36,440 nt of DNA, taken from an uncultured Desulfuromonadales bacterium (lineage in GTDB: Bacteria; Desulfobacterota; Desulfuromonadia; Desulfuromonadales; Geopsychrobacteraceae). The translations under genes and the position numbers were made by a program. The stretch lies in assembly GCA_947259715.1 (NCBI GenBank), contig CAMYNR010000207.1, forward strand, positions 1-36,440, written 5' to 3'. Under the pieces are notes generated by a model that saw nothing but the letters and a program-made list of their open reading frames with translations, was not told where the DNA came from and made no database searches. Of the stretch, positions 19,586 through 27,542 are shown piece after piece (position 1 is the stretch's first letter; each line of letters starts with the position of its first letter).

Positions 19586-20103
19586 TGCAAGCCAAGCTGA
19601 AAAAAATTAAACTGCTGCTCCTCGACGTTGACGGTGTTCTGACCGACGGCCGGATTATTTATGACAACCAGGGCGGTGAACTGAAGGCTTTTGATGTTAA
19701 AGACGGGCATGGCCTGAAATTAGTCCAGCGGGCTGGCATCCAGGTCGGGATTATTACCGGGCGACAGTCGCAGGTGGTCAGTAAGCGCGCCTCTGAGCTG
19801 GGGATTGAGATCCTCTATCAAAAGGCTCTGACCAAACTGGGTCCCTATGAGGAGATCCTCGCCACCCTGGGACTGAAAGACGAGCAGGTCGCTTACGTTG
19901 GTGACGATGTGGTTGACCTGCCGATTCTGCGCCGGGTCGGTTTCAGCGCGACTGTCGCCGACGCCGTCCCTGATTTGCTGCCGCTGGTCGATTATGTTGC
20001 TTCGCGCCCTGGTGGGCGCGGTGCGGTACGGGAGATCTGTGACCTCTTGCTGAAGCAGGCAGGGCACTGGGACGAGCTGACCTGTCGCTACTTCGACGCC
20101 TGA
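19585..20103 (+). CDS. kdsC: Kdo-8-phosphate phosphatase (HAD family)
   Basis: This 172-aa HAD phosphatase of class C0 removes phosphate from Kdo-8-P. The nucleophile motif LLDVDGVLTDG contains D14 and D16. ITGRQSQVV provides motif II, K104 lies in the region ILYQKALTK, and YVGDDVVDLPILRRVG provides motif IV. The length matches KdsC without extra cap domains. It is translationally coupled to kdsD (TGATG) and ends the kdsA-kdsD-kdsC run. With kdsB upstream, all four enzymes from ribulose 5-phosphate to CMP-Kdo are encoded here. Confidence 0.95.
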   Translation: MQAKLKKIKLLLLDVDGVLTDGRIIYDNQGGELKAFDVKDGHGLKLVQRAGIQVGIITGRQSQVVSKRASELGIEILYQKALTKLGPYEEILATLGLKDEQVAYVGDDVVDLPILRRVGFSATVADAVPDLLPLVDYVASRPGGRGAVREICDLLLKQAGHWDELTCRYFDA

Positions 20104-20116
20104 TAATTAGAAAATA

Positions 20117-20145
20117 TTTACAGTTTTGAGCGGTGGTGCTATAAA
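20117..20145 (+). promoter_or_regulatory. Strong sigma-70 promoter for lptC-lptA-lptB
   Basis: TTTACA (20117-20122), a 17-nt spacer and TATAAA (20140-20145) each match 5/6 consensus positions at ideal spacing. The start would be near 20152, about 17 nt before the lptC ATG, with GAGGA at 20160-20164 as ribosome-binding site. Confidence 0.65.
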
Positions 20146-20168
20146 ATCAATCAGGCGAAGAGGAATGC

Positions 20169-20744
20169 ATGTTTAACCTGCGCAGGCTGCTGGCCACCTT
20201 GATCCTCCTCGCCGTTGCCGTGATCGGCTTCATGCTCTGGCAATATTTTCTCCAGCAGTCGCCAGAGGACCTGCTTGAAGCTCTGCCGAGTCAAATTGAT
20301 CTGGCGCTGGAAGAACTGCATTACACGCAAAATGAAGATGGCAAGCGAAGTTGGACTTTGGATGCGGCCCAGGCCGAATATCAGCGTGAAAACAATCAGG
20401 CCCTGCTGGAGGCGGTACGTCTGACGTTGTATGATTCCGGCCGGTTTGGCGATATTCATCTCAAAGCCCGGCACGGTAAGCTTGAGCAGGAGCAACGGCA
20501 GGTCGAGGTCTGGGGGCAGGTCGAGGTGACCACAGCAACAGGGGAAACGCTCCTCACAGAACGCCTGCACTACGACGATCAGCGACGACAATTGAGTACC
20601 GACGAGCCGATCCGGTTCTTTTCGCCACAAATGGAATTGACCGGTGTCGGCTTGCAGGTCGAGGTTGAGAGCGGCCGCCTGCAGGTCAACAAGGATGTCT
20701 GGATGTTGCTGTTACCGAATGAGAAGGAAGAGGCGCAACCGTGA
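20169..20744 (+). CDS. lptC: LPS export protein LptC
   Basis: This 191-aa bitopic inner-membrane protein has a single N-terminal helix (about residues 6-27, LLATLILLAVAVIGFMLW) and a periplasmic beta-jellyroll (SWTLDAAQAEYQRENNQALLEAVRLTLYD ... VTTATGETLLTERLHYDDQRRQLSTDEPIRF). It links the LptB2FG extractor to LptA. Sequence conservation in the family is low, so the call rests on fold-like pattern, size and the lptA-lptB neighbours. The stop overlaps the lptA GTG start (GTGA), so the two are coupled. Confidence 0.9.
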   Translation: MFNLRRLLATLILLAVAVIGFMLWQYFLQQSPEDLLEALPSQIDLALEELHYTQNEDGKRSWTLDAAQAEYQRENNQALLEAVRLTLYDSGRFGDIHLKARHGKLEQEQRQVEVWGQVEVTTATGETLLTERLHYDDQRRQLSTDEPIRFFSPQMELTGVGLQVEVESGRLQVNKDVWMLLLPNEKEEAQP

Positions 20745-21232
20745 AAAAATTGCTTCTGTGTCTACAGCTATGGTGCCTGCTTATCCCTTTTTCAAGTTGG
20801 GCTGCAGAGCAGAGCCTGCCGCAACCCGCCGATTTACCGGTGGAAATTACGGCGCAAAGGCTTGAGGCGCACCAGCAGCAGCGCCAGGCGATTTTCAGCG
20901 GCGAGGTGGTCGCCAAGCAGGGTGATATGACCCTGTACTGCGACAAGCTGGTCGTCTACTCCCTGCCGGAAGAAGACAAGGTCGATCGGTTGGAAGCATT
21001 TGGTCAGGTCCGGGTTGTCCAGTTGGACCGGACAGCAACCGCTGATCGGGCTATTTACCGACAGCAAGCAGGCACTCTGGTGTTGATCGGCAATGCCAAG
21101 GTACATCAGGGGCAGAACCAGGTCGCTGGCGAAGAGATCACGGTTTTTCTCAATGAAGAGCGGAGCCAGGTGAAAAGTGGTGATGACGGTCGGGTCCGGG
21201 CGATTTTCTTCCCTAAACAGGGGCAACAGTGA
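20741..21232 (+). CDS. lptA: LPS transport periplasmic protein LptA
   Basis: This 163-aa protein starts at GTG 20741. It has a signal peptide ([22 protein letters not shown]) and one OstA-like beta-jellyroll ([71 protein letters not shown]). It forms the periplasmic bridge that carries LPS from LptC to the outer-membrane LptDE. The start overlaps the lptC stop by 4 nt, and its own stop overlaps the lptB GTG in the same way, giving a tightly coupled lptCAB unit. Confidence 0.93.
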   Translation: MKKLLLCLQLWCLLIPFSSWAAEQSLPQPADLPVEITAQRLEAHQQQRQAIFSGEVVAKQGDMTLYCDKLVVYSLPEEDKVDRLEAFGQVRVVQLDRTATADRAIYRQQAGTLVLIGNAKVHQGQNQVAGEEITVFLNEERSQVKSGDDGRVRAIFFPKQGQQ

Positions 21233-21954
21233 AGCGTAATCTCAGGGCTCGTGGCTTACAGAAAACCTATTCCGGGCGTGCTGTCGTTGATGGCGTCGAC
21301 CTGGAGGTCTCCTCAGGCCAGGTGATTGGTTTGCTTGGGCCAAACGGAGCAGGGAAAACGACAAGTTTTTACATGGTTGTCGGCCTTGCCAACCCCGATT
21401 CCGGGGCTGTCTATCTGGATGAGCAGGAGATTACCGGGCTGCCGATGTACAAGCGCGCCCGGGCTGGAATTTCCTATCTGCCTCAGGAAGCCTCGGTTTT
21501 TCGTAAGCTGACCGTGGCAGAGAATCTGTTGGCCATTCTGGAAACCCTGGAGTTGAACTCCGGCCAGCGCCAGGAGCGCTTGGAGGAGTTGCTGGAAGAG
21601 TTGCGTATCGGGCATATTCGCAATTCACATGGCTACGCTCTCTCCGGTGGCGAGCGGCGGCGGGTGGAAATTGCCCGTTCCCTGGTTCTTGAACCGGCTT
21701 TTTTATTGCTTGATGAGCCCTTCGCCGGGATCGACCCGATTGCTGTGATCGATATTCAAAATATCATCTTTCAGCTCAAGGAGCGGGGGATCGGCATCCT
21801 GATTTCCGATCATAATGTCCGAGAAACCCTTGGCGTTTGCGATCAGGCCTATATTTTGAACGCGGGGAAGGTGCTTGAGTACGGGACCCCGGAGCAGATC
21901 GCCTCAAGCAGCGTCGCACGCGAAATTTATTTAGGTGACAAGTTCACTCTCTGA
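21229..21954 (+). CDS. lptB: LPS export ABC transporter ATPase LptB
   Basis: This 241-aa protein has the same length as E. coli LptB. Walker A GPNGAGKT is at residues 37-44, followed by the Q-loop region [15 protein letters not shown], the signature [15 protein letters not shown] and the Walker [16 protein letters not shown], then the H-loop [12 protein letters not shown]. It powers LPS extraction from the inner membrane with LptF and LptG, which are not in this window. The GTG start at 21229 overlaps lptA. The rpoN gene begins 80 nt downstream, the usual arrangement in proteobacteria. Confidence 0.97.
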   Translation: MKRNLRARGLQKTYSGRAVVDGVDLEVSSGQVIGLLGPNGAGKTTSFYMVVGLANPDSGAVYLDEQEITGLPMYKRARAGISYLPQEASVFRKLTVAENLLAILETLELNSGQRQERLEELLEELRIGHIRNSHGYALSGGERRRVEIARSLVLEPAFLLLDEPFAGIDPIAVIDIQNIIFQLKERGIGILISDHNVRETLGVCDQAYILNAGKVLEYGTPEQIASSSVAREIYLGDKFTL

Positions 21955-21966
21955 GTGCTTTGCCTC

Positions 21967-21995
21967 AAGACATTTCCATCTGGTAGTGTTAGTAT
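21967..21995 (+). promoter_or_regulatory. Possible promoter for rpoN
   Basis: AAGACA (21967-21972), a 17-nt spacer and TAGTAT (21990-21995) lie in the 80-nt lptB-rpoN gap. Both hexamers match 4/6. No terminator is visible in the gap, so read-through from lptB is also likely. Confidence 0.35.
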
Positions 21996-22034
21996 CGAAT
22001 AAATAATTTCAAGGATATTACACAGAAAGAACCT

Positions 22035-23489
22035 ATGGCACTCGATCTTCGATTACAGGTAAAGCTGAGTCAACAGCTGGTTATGACCCCTCAGCTGCAG
22101 CAGGCGATAAAGTTGCTGCAGTTGTCGCGGATGGAACTGGTCGATGTCGTGACTCAGGAACTGGCGGAAAATCCGCTCTTGGAAGAGGGGACTGACCCCA
22201 AGGACGAGCGGGAAGAGCAGGCTGTCAGTGGCGAAGAAGAGGTGGCCCCCGCCAATGAGAATCAACCCGGGGAAGAGGTTAAGGCTGAAGCGGAAGGGAT
22301 GTCGGATATCGACTGGCAGACCTATCTGGAAGGCTATAGCCTGAGCAGTGGAGACTCCCGGGATGCTTATGAAGATCAGGAGGAACGGCCCAGCTACGAG
22401 AGTCTGCTGACCAAGCAGACCAGTTTGATCGACCATCTGATGTGGCAACTGAGCCTTTCTTCAATCGAGAACGACAAGCGTCTGGCAGCAGCAGAAATTA
22501 TTGGCAATCTGGATGATGTCGGCTATCTGCATGCTTCCCTCGAGGAGCTGGCGAGCTCGTCCCAGCTGCCGGTTGAGGTCTTTGAAGAGGCGCTCAACCT
22601 GGTGCGCAAATTCGATCCCCCCGGAATCGCCTGCTACAACCTTCAGGAGTGCCTGCTGCTGCAGTTGGAACGACTTGATCTCAGTGAGAGCCTGGCCGCG
22701 ACCATCCTGCGCGATTTTATCAGCGAGCTCGAAGGACGCAAGTATCCGGTGATCGCCAAAGCGCTGAAGGTCTCCGTGGATGAGGTTTTGGCCGCCGCCA
22801 AGTTGATCTCGGAGTTGGATCCTCGCCCCGGCCGTGCTTATAACGAAGAGGATGTGCACTATATCTCGCCGGATATCTTTGTACATAAAGTCGGTGATGA
22901 GTACGTGGTGACCCAGAACGATGAAGGCCTGCCGAACCTGCGGATCAATTCCTTTTACCGCAGTGCGCTGACCGATTCGTCCAGTGTTGATAAAAAAGCC
23001 GGCGAATATATCCAGGACAAGATGCGCAGTGCGGTCTGGCTGATCAAGAGTATTCATCAGCGCCAGCGTACGATCTATAAGGTCACCAAAAGCATCGTTA
23101 AGTTTCAGCGGGCCTTTTTCGATCATGGCATCGAGCATCTCAAACCCCTGGTTCTGCGGGATGTCGCGGAAGATATCGAAATGCACGAATCGACCGTCAG
23201 CCGGGTGACGACCAATAAATATGTGCAGACGCCGCAGGGGTTGTTCGAGCTGAAGTTTTTCTTTAACAGTGGCATCAATACCGCGGATGGTGACTCGGTA
23301 GCTTCAGAAAGTGTGAAAAACCGGATTAAAGAGATTGTTGCGACTGAAGATCCGAAAAAACCTTACTCCGATCAGAAGATCGTCGCTCTGCTTAAGGAGC
23401 AGGAGATCAATATTGCCCGGCGAACCGTCACCAAATACCGGGAGATGCTCGGCATCGGCTCTTCTACCGAGCGTAAACGTCTGTTTTGA
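22035..23489 (+). CDS. rpoN: RNA polymerase sigma-54 factor
   Basis: This 484-aa sigma-54 factor directs transcription from -24/-12 promoters with enhancer-binding ATPases. Region I is the glutamine/leucine-rich N-terminus (SQQLVMTPQLQQAIKLLQLSRMEL, ELAENPLLEE). An acidic region II follows, then the core-binding domain (DVGYLHASLEEL, FDPPGIACYNLQECLLLQL) and the DNA-binding part (HESTVSRVTTNKYVQTPQG). The RpoN box ARRTVTKYRE is at residues 461-470. The start ATG 22035 lies close to a purine-rich AGAAAGAA. It sits upstream of hpf, ptsN and rapZ as in many proteobacteria. Confidence 0.97.
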   Translation: MALDLRLQVKLSQQLVMTPQLQQAIKLLQLSRMELVDVVTQELAENPLLEEGTDPKDEREEQAVSGEEEVAPANENQPGEEVKAEAEGMSDIDWQTYLEGYSLSSGDSRDAYEDQEERPSYESLLTKQTSLIDHLMWQLSLSSIENDKRLAAAEIIGNLDDVGYLHASLEELASSSQLPVEVFEEALNLVRKFDPPGIACYNLQECLLLQLERLDLSESLAATILRDFISELEGRKYPVIAKALKVSVDEVLAAAKLISELDPRPGRAYNEEDVHYISPDIFVHKVGDEYVVTQNDEGLPNLRINSFYRSALTDSSSVDKKAGEYIQDKMRSAVWLIKSIHQRQRTIYKVTKSIVKFQRAFFDHGIEHLKPLVLRDVAEDIEMHESTVSRVTTNKYVQTPQGLFELKFFFNSGINTADGDSVASESVKNRIKEIVATEDPKKPYSDQKIVALLKEQEINIARRTVTKYREMLGIGSSTERKRLF

Positions 23490-23550
23490 TTTGCTGATTC
23501 TATTCGCCCCTACGCGGAGAGAGACGGATGTTTCCTGATTGGATCTGCGT

Positions 23551-23587
23551 TATACTTTACCTAATCCGGAGCCTGTTCCGGGCTCCG
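23551..23587 (+). promoter_or_regulatory. hpf leader: -10-like element and GC-rich hairpin
   Basis: TATACT at 23551-23556 resembles a -10, but no good -35 is seen. Just downstream, CGGAGCC (23567-23573) pairs perfectly with GGCTCCG (23581-23587) around a 7-nt loop. The hairpin ends 7 nt before the strong Shine-Dalgarno AAGGAGG (23595-23601). It has no T-run, so it could be a weak rpoN terminator or a leader structure affecting hpf translation. Confidence 0.35.
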
Positions 23588-23609
23588 TTCTTCGAAGGAG
23601 GTTTGTTCT

Positions 23610-24161
23610 ATGCAAATTGCCGTTACCTTCCGTCACATGGAAAGCAGTGAAGCCGTCCGTAGCTATGTGGAAGAGAAACTGGCCAAGGTTAAGAAGTACA
23701 TTGAGGAGCCGATCGATGCCCAGGTGGTGCTTTCGGTACAGAAGAAAATTCATCATCGTGCCGAGGTCACCATGGTCGCCAAAGGCTTGACCATGAAAAG
23801 CACCGAAGAAAAAGATGATATGTACGCCGCTATTGACCTGATGGTCGATAAAATCGAGCGGCAGTTAAAACGTTACAAAGAAAAACTTAAGCGACACAAG
23901 GGAAACAGCAGCAGCGTTCAGCGAAAAATTGAAAAAACGGTTATTTCTGCTCCGAGCGTTGACGCTGAAACAGCAAGCCCGGAAATTATTCGCAGTCACT
24001 CCTTTTTCGTCAAACCGATGTCGGTTGAAGAAGCGGTGATGCAGATGGATCTGCTGCATAAGGATTTCCTGGTTTTTACCGATGACAATTCCGAAGAGAT
24101 GAATGTTGTTTATCGTCGCAAGGACGGTAACTATGGACTGATCGTCCCCCAGGGCAGTTAA
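23610..24161 (+). CDS. hpf: Long-form ribosome hibernation-promoting factor
   Basis: This 183-aa protein has an N-terminal S30AE/HPF domain of about 100 residues (MQIAVTFRHMESSEAVRSYVEEKLAKV, HHRAEVTMVAKGLTMKS, DDMYAAIDLMVDKIERQLKRYKEKL). A linker leads to a C-terminal dimerisation domain of about 55 residues (IIRSHSFFVKPMSVEEAVMQMDLL, FVFTDDNSEEMNVVYRRKDGNYGLI). The second domain makes it the long form, which dimerises 70S ribosomes into 100S particles by itself, rather than the short E. coli type. The ATG at 23610 has AAGGAGG 8 nt upstream, the best ribosome-binding site in the window, which suggests high expression. Confidence 0.94.
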   Translation: MQIAVTFRHMESSEAVRSYVEEKLAKVKKYIEEPIDAQVVLSVQKKIHHRAEVTMVAKGLTMKSTEEKDDMYAAIDLMVDKIERQLKRYKEKLKRHKGNSSSVQRKIEKTVISAPSVDAETASPEIIRSHSFFVKPMSVEEAVMQMDLLHKDFLVFTDDNSEEMNVVYRRKDGNYGLIVPQGS

Positions 24162-24171
24162 TCAATCGACG

Positions 24172-24203
24172 GCGGGTGCTGCGGATTTTCCCAGCGCCCG
24201 CCA
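24172..24203 (+). terminator. Stable hairpin between hpf and ptsN
   Basis: GGCGGGTGCT (24172-24181) pairs with AGCGCCCGCC (24194-24203) over ten pairs, one being G-U, around a 12-nt loop. The following bases are ATATATTACTT rather than a T-run. It starts 10 nt after the hpf stop. It may attenuate read-through into ptsN or protect the hpf mRNA 3' end. Confidence 0.4.
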
Positions 24204-24230
24204 TATATTACTTCCAGAGCATTTATTATC

Positions 24231-24692
24231 ATGAGCATGAAAATTTCTGAACTTTTAAACCCTGAAGCGATCGTTGCCGATCTTCAGGCGGTTGATAAAA
24301 ACCGTGCCCTAGCGGAGCTGACGGATGCTTTGGTCGCCTCTCGGAGTGGCCTGAACCGAGATCAGGTCATTCAGGTTTTGCAGGAGCGGGAAAAGCTCGG
24401 CAGTACCGGCATCGGCGATGGGGTTGCTATTCCGCATGGCAAGCTTGGCGGTCTTCCTGAGCTTATGCTTGCGTTTGGCCGCAGTCGGTCGGGAGTCGAC
24501 TTCGAGTCGATGGATGGCCAGCCGGCCCATCTGTTCTTTCTGCTGGTGGCTCCTGAGGAGTCGGTTGGAGTTCATTTAAAAACCCTGGCCCGGATTTCCA
24601 AGCTGTTAAAAGATAATTCGGTTCGCCAGAAATTGCTTGAGGCCACAGATCAGAAAGCGATTTACCAGGTTATCCTTGACGAAGAAGATTGA
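24231..24692 (+). CDS. ptsN: PTS EIIA-Ntr regulatory protein
   Basis: This 153-aa protein belongs to the fructose/mannitol EIIA family. The phosphorylated histidine is H69 in GVAIPHGK. KISELLNPEAIV, REKLGSTGIGDG and HLFFLLVAPEESVGVHLKTLARIS are also typical. It receives phosphate from HPr-type proteins and acts as a regulator (potassium transport, phosphate signalling and sigma-54-linked genes in other bacteria) rather than in sugar uptake. No separate NPr or EI-Ntr is seen here, so the HPr and EI at 29017-31045 are its likely donors. An alternative ATG two codons later (24237) is possible. Confidence 0.93.
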   Translation: MSMKISELLNPEAIVADLQAVDKNRALAELTDALVASRSGLNRDQVIQVLQEREKLGSTGIGDGVAIPHGKLGGLPELMLAFGRSRSGVDFESMDGQPAHLFFLLVAPEESVGVHLKTLARISKLLKDNSVRQKLLEATDQKAIYQVILDEED

Positions 24693-24784
24693 TCCTGATG
24701 TGATATTTTATCGACCTGCTGCAGAGAAGGATTGTGGCAGACTTCATAGCCCAGCGGCGCTGCGTTGGCTGACTTCCCGGAAAT

Positions 24785-25759
24785 ATGGCTGAACTGACGA
24801 TCCAGGAAATTCTTGATGAGAAAGAGGCGGGGCTTGACCTGGAGCTTTTGGCCGGCGCCGGCGGACTTGGCAATCAGGTGTCGGTTCCGCGAATTCAAAA
24901 GCCGGGCCTGGCACTTGCTGGTTACAGCACCAATCTGCATCCTGACCGGATTCAGGTGCTCGGTTCCACGGAATTAAGCTTTCTGGATGAAATGCCGCAC
25001 GCTAAAGCGGTAGAACAATTTCATAACCTCTGCAAAAAGAATCTTTCCTGCCTGATTATCACCAAAGATCAGGCTGCTGCTGATTATATCCTCGCTGCAG
25101 CGGATGCTGCAAATATTCCCCTGCTTAAGACCAGTCATTTAAGCTCTGATTTCATCTCCCTGATTACCAAGTTCCTGGAGGAGCGGCTTTTGCCGACCTC
25201 CACCCTGCATGGGGTTTTGGTCGATATCCTCGGCGTCGGGGTTTTGCTGCAGGGGAAAAGTGGCGTCGGTAAAAGTGAGTGTGCCCTGGAATTGATTTTG
25301 CGCGGCTACCGGCTGGTTGCTGACGATGTCATTAAGGTCCGGTTAAAGCTTCCGTCGGTCATTTTCGGCGAAGGGATGGATCTGCTGCACTACCATATGG
25401 AGATCCGAGGCCTGGGCATTCTGAATATTAAGCACCTGTTCGGAGTGGCGGCGATCCGTGAACGAAAAAAGATTGACCTGGTGGTCGAACTGGTCGATTG
25501 GGAAGAGGGCAAGGAATACGATCGACTGGGACTCGAAGAGCAGAGCTATGAACTGCATGGAGTCCAGCTCCCGTTATTGAAAATTCCGGTTGGCCCCGGG
25601 CGCAATGTCAGTTCTATTGTTGAGGTGGCGGCCCGCAATCAGTTACTCAAAGAGATGGGCTATCACAGCGCGCGGGAATTTCAGGAGCTGCTGGAAAAGC
25701 GGATGGCTGAAGCGGCTCGCCTGCATGCACATACGATCATCGGAGATAATCTGGAATGA
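24785..25759 (+). CDS. hprK: HPr kinase/phosphorylase
   Basis: This 324-aa bifunctional enzyme phosphorylates HPr on a serine and removes that phosphate. It has an N-terminal domain of about 130 residues and a C-terminal kinase domain. The P-loop GKSGVGKS is at residues 157-164. The HprK signature EIRGLGILNIKHLFG and the preceding LVADDVI are intact. Its target serine is present in the HPr encoded at 29017 (S46). The gene starts 92 nt after ptsN, and its stop overlaps rapZ as ATGA. A hprK-rapZ-EIIA-Man order is known from several Gram-negative lineages, where it is thought to tune PTS activity. Confidence 0.95.
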   Translation: MAELTIQEILDEKEAGLDLELLAGAGGLGNQVSVPRIQKPGLALAGYSTNLHPDRIQVLGSTELSFLDEMPHAKAVEQFHNLCKKNLSCLIITKDQAAADYILAAADAANIPLLKTSHLSSDFISLITKFLEERLLPTSTLHGVLVDILGVGVLLQGKSGVGKSECALELILRGYRLVADDVIKVRLKLPSVIFGEGMDLLHYHMEIRGLGILNIKHLFGVAAIRERKKIDLVVELVDWEEGKEYDRLGLEEQSYELHGVQLPLLKIPVGPGRNVSSIVEVAARNQLLKEMGYHSAREFQELLEKRMAEAARLHAHTIIGDNLE

Positions 25760-26616
25760 GCCGTCATCTGCTGATCATCACCGGGATGTCTGGATCTGGC
25801 AAGAGTACCGCGGCACGGGTGCTGGAAGATCAGGGTTTTTTCGTTGTGGACAATCTGCCGCTGGTGATGCTGCCGTCTTTTATGCAGCGGGTTGAGGTCG
25901 GTCTGAATGAGGCAACCGAAGTTGCGGTGGTCACCGATGTTCGCAACCGCGGCTTTCTGGCTGATGAGCAGGCGACTTTCGAAGAGCTCAGGCGGAATGG
26001 CTGTGATCTGGATATTCTGTTTTTTGAGGCTTCAGATGAAGTTTTGCAGCGCCGCTATTCGGAGTCCCGGCGGTCTCACCCGTTAGCAGCAGAAAAGACC
26101 GTTCAGGCTGGTATCGATCGCGAACGTGAATTGATACGCCCTTTCCGTAATCTGGCTACCTGCATTATCGACAGCAGTAATCTGAACTCCCGGCTGTTGC
26201 GCGAGCAGGTGCTTAATTTTCTCGGTCACAAAGGGGAGTCGCTGCTGATGGTAAATTTAGAGTCTTTCGGCTACCGCTACGGTCTGCCGCCTGCGGCTGA
26301 TCTGGTCTTTGATGTCCGTTTCTTGCCGAATCCGCATTATATCGAAGAGCTGCGACCCTTGACCGGCCTGGAAAAAAAACTGCGTCAGTATGTTCTCTCT
26401 CAGCCGGTCTGTCAGGAATTCCGCCGCCATTTGGATCAGTTGCTCGGTTTTTTAATGCCCCATTACCGAGAAGAGGGAAAAAGCTACCTGACCATCGCTA
26501 TCGGCTGCACCGGTGGCCGCCATCGAAGCGTCTCCATCGTTGAGGACCTGGCGAGCAGCTTTCCCGACTCTCAAGTGCGCTTGCGGGTGAATCATCGCGA
26601 TGTTGAAAAGGGATAA
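25756..26616 (+). CDS. rapZ: RapZ/YvcJ-family nucleotide-binding protein
   Basis: This 286-aa P-loop protein has Walker A GMSGSGKS at residues 10-17, then ALEDQGFFVVDNLP-like text (VLEDQGFFVVDNLPLVML), a D-rich strand VVTDVRNRGF and the C-terminal RapZ motif GCTGGRHRSV. In E. coli, RapZ binds small RNAs and controls glmS. In other bacteria the family binds UDP-GlcNAc or nucleotides. No GlmZ/GlmY RNAs are seen here, so the role in this organism is open. The ATG overlaps the hprK stop, and 3 nt separate it from the EIIA-Man gene. Confidence 0.94.
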   Translation: MSRHLLIITGMSGSGKSTAARVLEDQGFFVVDNLPLVMLPSFMQRVEVGLNEATEVAVVTDVRNRGFLADEQATFEELRRNGCDLDILFFEASDEVLQRRYSESRRSHPLAAEKTVQAGIDRERELIRPFRNLATCIIDSSNLNSRLLREQVLNFLGHKGESLLMVNLESFGYRYGLPPAADLVFDVRFLPNPHYIEELRPLTGLEKKLRQYVLSQPVCQEFRRHLDQLLGFLMPHYREEGKSYLTIAIGCTGGRHRSVSIVEDLASSFPDSQVRLRVNHRDVEKG

Positions 26617-26619
26617 TCG

Positions 26620-27027
26620 ATGATCGGTATTGTTGTTGTCACCCATGCCCGCCTTGCCCAGGAGCTGCTGAATACGGCTGAAATGATTATCGGCCCGATT
26701 CCGTCCGCCAGGGCCGTGAGCATCGATCGCGGGCTCTCTCTTGAGGTCGCTAAGGCAGAGCTGCGCCAGGCGATAGAGGAGGTCAGCCAGTCCGATTCCG
26801 GGGTGATCATTCTGACCGACATGTTTGGCGGGACTCCCACCAACATCAGCGTCGAATTTCTCTCCGACCAGGTCGAAGTGCTGGCCGGGATCAGCCTGCC
26901 GCTTCTGCTTAAATGTGCGAATTCCAGAGCGGGGCTGGAACTGGCTGGGTTGGCAGCTATGCTCAAAGAGTATGCGCGCAACGCAATCATCAGGCCCGCC
27001 GAGCTGCTCTCGGCAAAAAAGAGCTGA
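26620..27027 (+). CDS. Mannose-family PTS EIIA component
   Basis: This 135-aa protein of the EIIA-Man fold has the phospho-acceptor H9 in IVVVTHARLAQ and the family motif ILTDMFGGTPTNIS. It takes phosphate from HPr and passes it to the EIIB encoded next. It is a free-standing domain rather than an EIIAB fusion. EIIA-Man genes beside hprK and rapZ also occur in bacteria that lack permease components, where they act as regulators, but here EIIB, EIIC and EIID follow directly. The start ATG at 26620 is 3 nt after the rapZ stop. Confidence 0.93.
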   Translation: MIGIVVVTHARLAQELLNTAEMIIGPIPSARAVSIDRGLSLEVAKAELRQAIEEVSQSDSGVIILTDMFGGTPTNISVEFLSDQVEVLAGISLPLLLKCANSRAGLELAGLAAMLKEYARNAIIRPAELLSAKKS

Positions 27028-27050
27028 ACCCTGATCTATCTGGAGAGCTG

Positions 27051-27542
27051 ATGAGTATCGTTCTCACCCGCATTGACAACCGGCTGATTCACGGCCAGGT
27101 GCTGGAATCCTGGGTCCCATATGTGCACGCCAATTGTATCGTTGTCGCAAACGACTCAGTTGCTGAGGCGCCGTTAAAAAAGATGATGATGGAAGCCTCG
27201 GTGCCCAGCCGAATGCGGGTCGAAATTGATCGAATCGAAAGAATCATTGAGCTGTTTACCAGCAGCTCTCTGGATGGCATGAAGGTTTTACTCCTTTTCG
27301 CTTCCACAGCGGATGCTTTGCGGGCTCACCAAGCTGGCCTGCATTATCGGCATCTCAATCTTGGCAACCTTCATGCCGGTGCCGGAAAGACCAGGCTCTC
27401 CTGCACGATTTTTCTCGATCCGGAGGATCTCAGTGATCTGGAAGAGTTGGAGGATGCTGGGGTTGATATTACCGCCAGGTGTATTCCCGCTGATGCCGAG
27501 CGGCCTTGGCGAAAACTGATTCCAAAAGGACGTGGCGCTTGA
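27051..27542 (+). CDS. Mannose/sorbose-family PTS EIIB component
   Basis: This 163-aa protein has the EIIB-Man signature TRIDNRLIHGQVLESWV, with phospho-acceptor H14. Later HLNLGNLHAGAGKTRLS and DLEELEDAGVDITARCIPAD fit the family. It transfers phosphate to the sugar at the EIIC/EIID complex. An upstream in-frame start exists at 26913, but that would overlap the EIIA gene by more than 100 nt. The ATG at 27051, with GGAG 5 nt upstream, gives the standard N-terminus. Its stop overlaps the chosen EIIC start (TTGA). Confidence 0.93.
   Translation: MSIVLTRIDNRLIHGQVLESWVPYVHANCIVVANDSVAEAPLKKMMMEASVPSRMRVEIDRIERIIELFTSSSLDGMKVLLLFASTADALRAHQAGLHYRHLNLGNLHAGAGKTRLSCTIFLDPEDLSDLEELEDAGVDITARCIPADAERPWRKLIPKGRGA

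Noticed and set aside
23490-24784. Sigma-54 promoters before hpf, ptsN or hprK
   Set aside because: I looked for GG-N10-GC pairs. The best candidate, near the hprK start, has 11 nt between GG and GC.
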